Position numbers and translations under genes: made by a program
In this document: piece after piece, positions 5,445 to 6,891 of the stretch
How positions within the stretch are numbered: position 1 is the stretch's first letter
How the letters are laid out: every line of letters starts with the position of its first letter
Assembly: GCA_946885925.1 (NCBI GenBank)
Contig: CAMPHP010000158.1
Location: 1 to 6,891, forward strand
DNA: 6,891 nucleotides
Direction: 5' to 3'
From: an uncultured Litorilinea sp.
Lineage (GTDB): Bacteria > Chloroflexota > Anaerolineae > Caldilineales > Caldilineaceae
The notes under the pieces: model-generated
Told to the model about the DNA's origin: nothing
What the model saw: the letters and a program-made list of their open reading frames with translations, nothing else
The model's database searches: none

Positions 5445-6891
5445 TTAAATATCCCGTGGGCCACGCACCAGCGACAGGCCAGCGGCAATAATCACAAAGA
5501 CAAGCAAGATTCCCGCACCCACAAATACGGGTGGCAGGCTAACCGAAACCACAGCCGCCACATCAATCGGTTGGCGCGTGGGAGCCGGTTGCGGTGTCAC
5601 AGTCCCTGTTGGGGTTTCACTCGGTAACGAAGTAGCGGTGGGCGGTACTACAGGCACCATTGCCACGGCGGTTCCCTCTGTGGCAGCAACCGCAACAGGT
5701 GTATCTGTCGGTGCTATAGTCGGCGCTACGGTTGGTGGGGGTAGTGTATCCGTAGGCAGTGGCGTGGGTGACGGTGGCACAGGCGTTGGTACGTCCAGCG
5801 TCAACACTTGGGCGGGCGTCGGTGCATCCGGCGCAGCAGTCGGAATATCCAACGTGGTTGTGCTAGGCGTCGTAGTGCTCAAGCTACCCAGACCCCCTGC
5901 GGGTGCGACGATTGCTCCATCCGGAGCGGCTGTTTCGGTCCCTGTCGGCGTTACGGTTGGCAGTGGTGTCTCTGTAGCCGTTGGCGTCGGGATCGGTGTA
6001 TCCGTTGGCAGCGGCGTATTGGTCGGCGTCGGTGATGGCGTCGGCGTGGGTGTAGGTGTTGCCAACGCAGCAGCCACATCCAAGGCAGGCATTGCCGTCG
6101 CAGGAAAGAAGGTCAGCCCCTCGTCATCGCTACGCAGCACCCAATCCAAATCGGTCGCTGCATAAATCGTACGTGGAGCTTTGGGTGTATTCGCCACAGC
6201 CTTAACAACGCCCGCGTAGGGTGTACCATTGAGGGTGGACTGCTGCCAGTTTTCACCGGCATTTACCCACAACCCGGTCTCCGTAGCGGCAACAATGCGT
6301 TGTCCTGTATCAATGAGGTCATAGACAATGGTCGAAGGGAAATTCGCCACAGGCGTCCACGTCACCCCATCTTGGCTGGAATAAAGCCCCTGCCCTGTTC
6401 CAGCGAAAATCGTATCCCCCATGCTCCACATGCTAAAAATGATCATCGTGTTCGGAATACTTGGCACAAATTCCCAAGTAGAACTCGAAGGCAAGAGCCG
6501 GTAAAGACCCGCATGTGTGCCAGCATAGAGGATGCCATTATGCAGCACGACTTCACGCACGCGGCGCGCCTCACCCGCAAGACCACCATCTAATTTTTGC
6601 CAGATGTCGCCTCCGTTGGGCGAGCGAAAGACACCCTCATAACGCGTGGAAGCATAAAAGACACTGCTGCCATTTTCCTCAACGGCATAAATCTCACCCA
6701 CCGCGGCATTCTCAGCGAGTAGTTCCTTGAAGTTGGGCAGTTCTTCCCACGTCGTCCCCCCATCGCGGCTGCGGAACATATAGCCAAAGCCGCCATCACC
6801 CGCCAACACCAAATTTGGATCCTTTGGATCAACCGCAATGCCAGCAATGCTGACATTCGCCATCATTCCATCTCCCGAAGGCGTCCAAGAG
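5445..6891 (-). CDS. Asp-box (BNR/sialidase-like) beta-propeller with Thr/Pro-rich stalk and C-terminal membrane anchor, 5' end outside the window
   Basis: The frame is open through base 6891. The codons before the ATG at 6866 encode SWTPSGDG, itself like the end of an Asp-box repeat, so that ATG is internal and the N-terminus, with any signal peptide, lies outside. Counting from it, propeller-type repeats run from 1 to about 260, with Asp-box motifs SRDGGTTW (33-40), SPNGGDIW (82-89), SSQDGVTW (163-170) and the weak SDDEGLTF (246-253), spaced by strands such as IYAATDLDWVLR. A low-complexity Thr/Pro stalk follows (about 270-430), then a hydrophobic helix (about 439-466) and a short charged tail, RGPRDI. 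This predicts an extracellular propeller held by a C-terminal anchor. Sialidase activity should not be assumed: Asp boxes also occur in non-enzymatic propellers and no catalytic Arg triad can be judged from this fragment. It is followed closely by murE and probably shares its transcript. Confidence 0.85.
   Translation of the reverse strand, partial: SWTPSGDGMMANVSIAGIAVDPKDPNLVLAGDGGFGYMFRSRDGGTTWEELPNFKELLAENAAVGEIYAVEENGSSVFYASTRYEGVFRSPNGGDIWQKLDGGLAGEARRVREVVLHNGILYAGTHAGLYRLLPSSSTWEFVPSIPNTMIIFSMWSMGDTIFAGTGQGLYSSQDGVTWTPVANFPSTIVYDLIDTGQRIVAATETGLWVNAGENWQQSTLNGTPYAGVVKAVANTPKAPRTIYAATDLDWVLRSDDEGLTFFPATAMPALDVAAALATPTPTPTPSPTPTNTPLPTDTPIPTPTATETPLPTVTPTGTETAAPDGAIVAPAGGLGSLSTTTPSTTTLDIPTAAPDAPTPAQVLTLDVPTPVPPSPTPLPTDTLPPPTVAPTIAPTDTPVAVAATEGTAVAMVPVVPPTATSLPSETPTGTVTPQPAPTRQPIDVAAVVSVSLPPVFVGAGILLVFVIIAAGLSLVRGPRDI
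5577..6059 (-). repeat. Low-complexity Thr/Pro-coding tract (surface stalk)
   Basis: This part of the propeller gene encodes repeated TPTP, LPTDTP and PTPT-type units, interrupted near residues 313-345 by a segment richer in Ala, Gly and Ser. The DNA is a degenerate array of short GT-rich words on the + strand (GGCGTCGGTG-like). It is probably an extended, possibly O-glycosylated spacer between the propeller and the membrane. The tract is prone to slippage and to misassembly. Confidence 0.75.

Noticed and set aside
5578..6165. A 195-codon + strand frame encoding a Gly/Val-rich protein
   Set aside because: It is the antisense shadow of the Thr/Pro-coding tract of the minus-strand propeller gene; its Gly/Val repeats follow directly from that composition and it has no independent signals.
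6864..6866. ATG at 6866 as the true start of the propeller protein
   Set aside because: Upstream codons in frame encode SWTPSGDG, matching the end of an Asp-box repeat, and no signal peptide follows the ATG.

Overview
The window looks like a chromosomal, cell-envelope region of a Chloroflexota bacterium. I infer this from the threonine/proline-rich linker joining an extracellular propeller to a C-terminal anchor, the style of the MurE protein, the O-antigen-ligase-like protein carrying a glycosidase-like front end, and the moderately GC-rich composition. The phylum is an inference from protein style and no finer rank can be supported. I see no mobile element, CRISPR array, tRNA, rRNA or defence module.

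There are four genes, two of them cut by the window edges. On the + strand, 1-1842 is the 3' part of a long fused protein: the tail of a TIM-barrel glycoside-hydrolase-like domain, then a multi-spanning O-antigen ligase/polymerase (Wzy/WaaL-type) domain. It converges on three minus-strand genes. Between the convergent ends lie a hairpin that can serve as a terminator in both directions (1828-1855) and a short array of 14-bp tandem repeats (1861-1931). The last repeat copy runs into the 3' end of the next gene.

On the minus strand, in transcription order, are: (i) 6891-5445, the C-terminal part of an Asp-box (BNR/sialidase-like) beta-propeller protein with a Thr/Pro-rich stalk and a C-terminal membrane anchor; (ii) 5418-3754, a divergent MurE-type Mur ligase only 26 nt downstream, probably in the same operon; (iii) 3602-1926, a lipoprotein made of four degenerate copies of an unrecognised repeat unit, with a good ribosome binding site and a plausible promoter of its own in the 151-nt gap behind murE.

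The shared theme is the cell envelope: cytoplasmic peptidoglycan precursor synthesis (MurE), membrane glycan polymerisation or transfer, and two surface-exposed proteins. The points most worth a second look are the glycosidase-polymerase fusion with an apparently lost catalytic glutamate, the four-repeat lipoprotein, the non-canonical motif residues of MurE, and the 14-bp repeat array with the hairpin in the convergent spacer.
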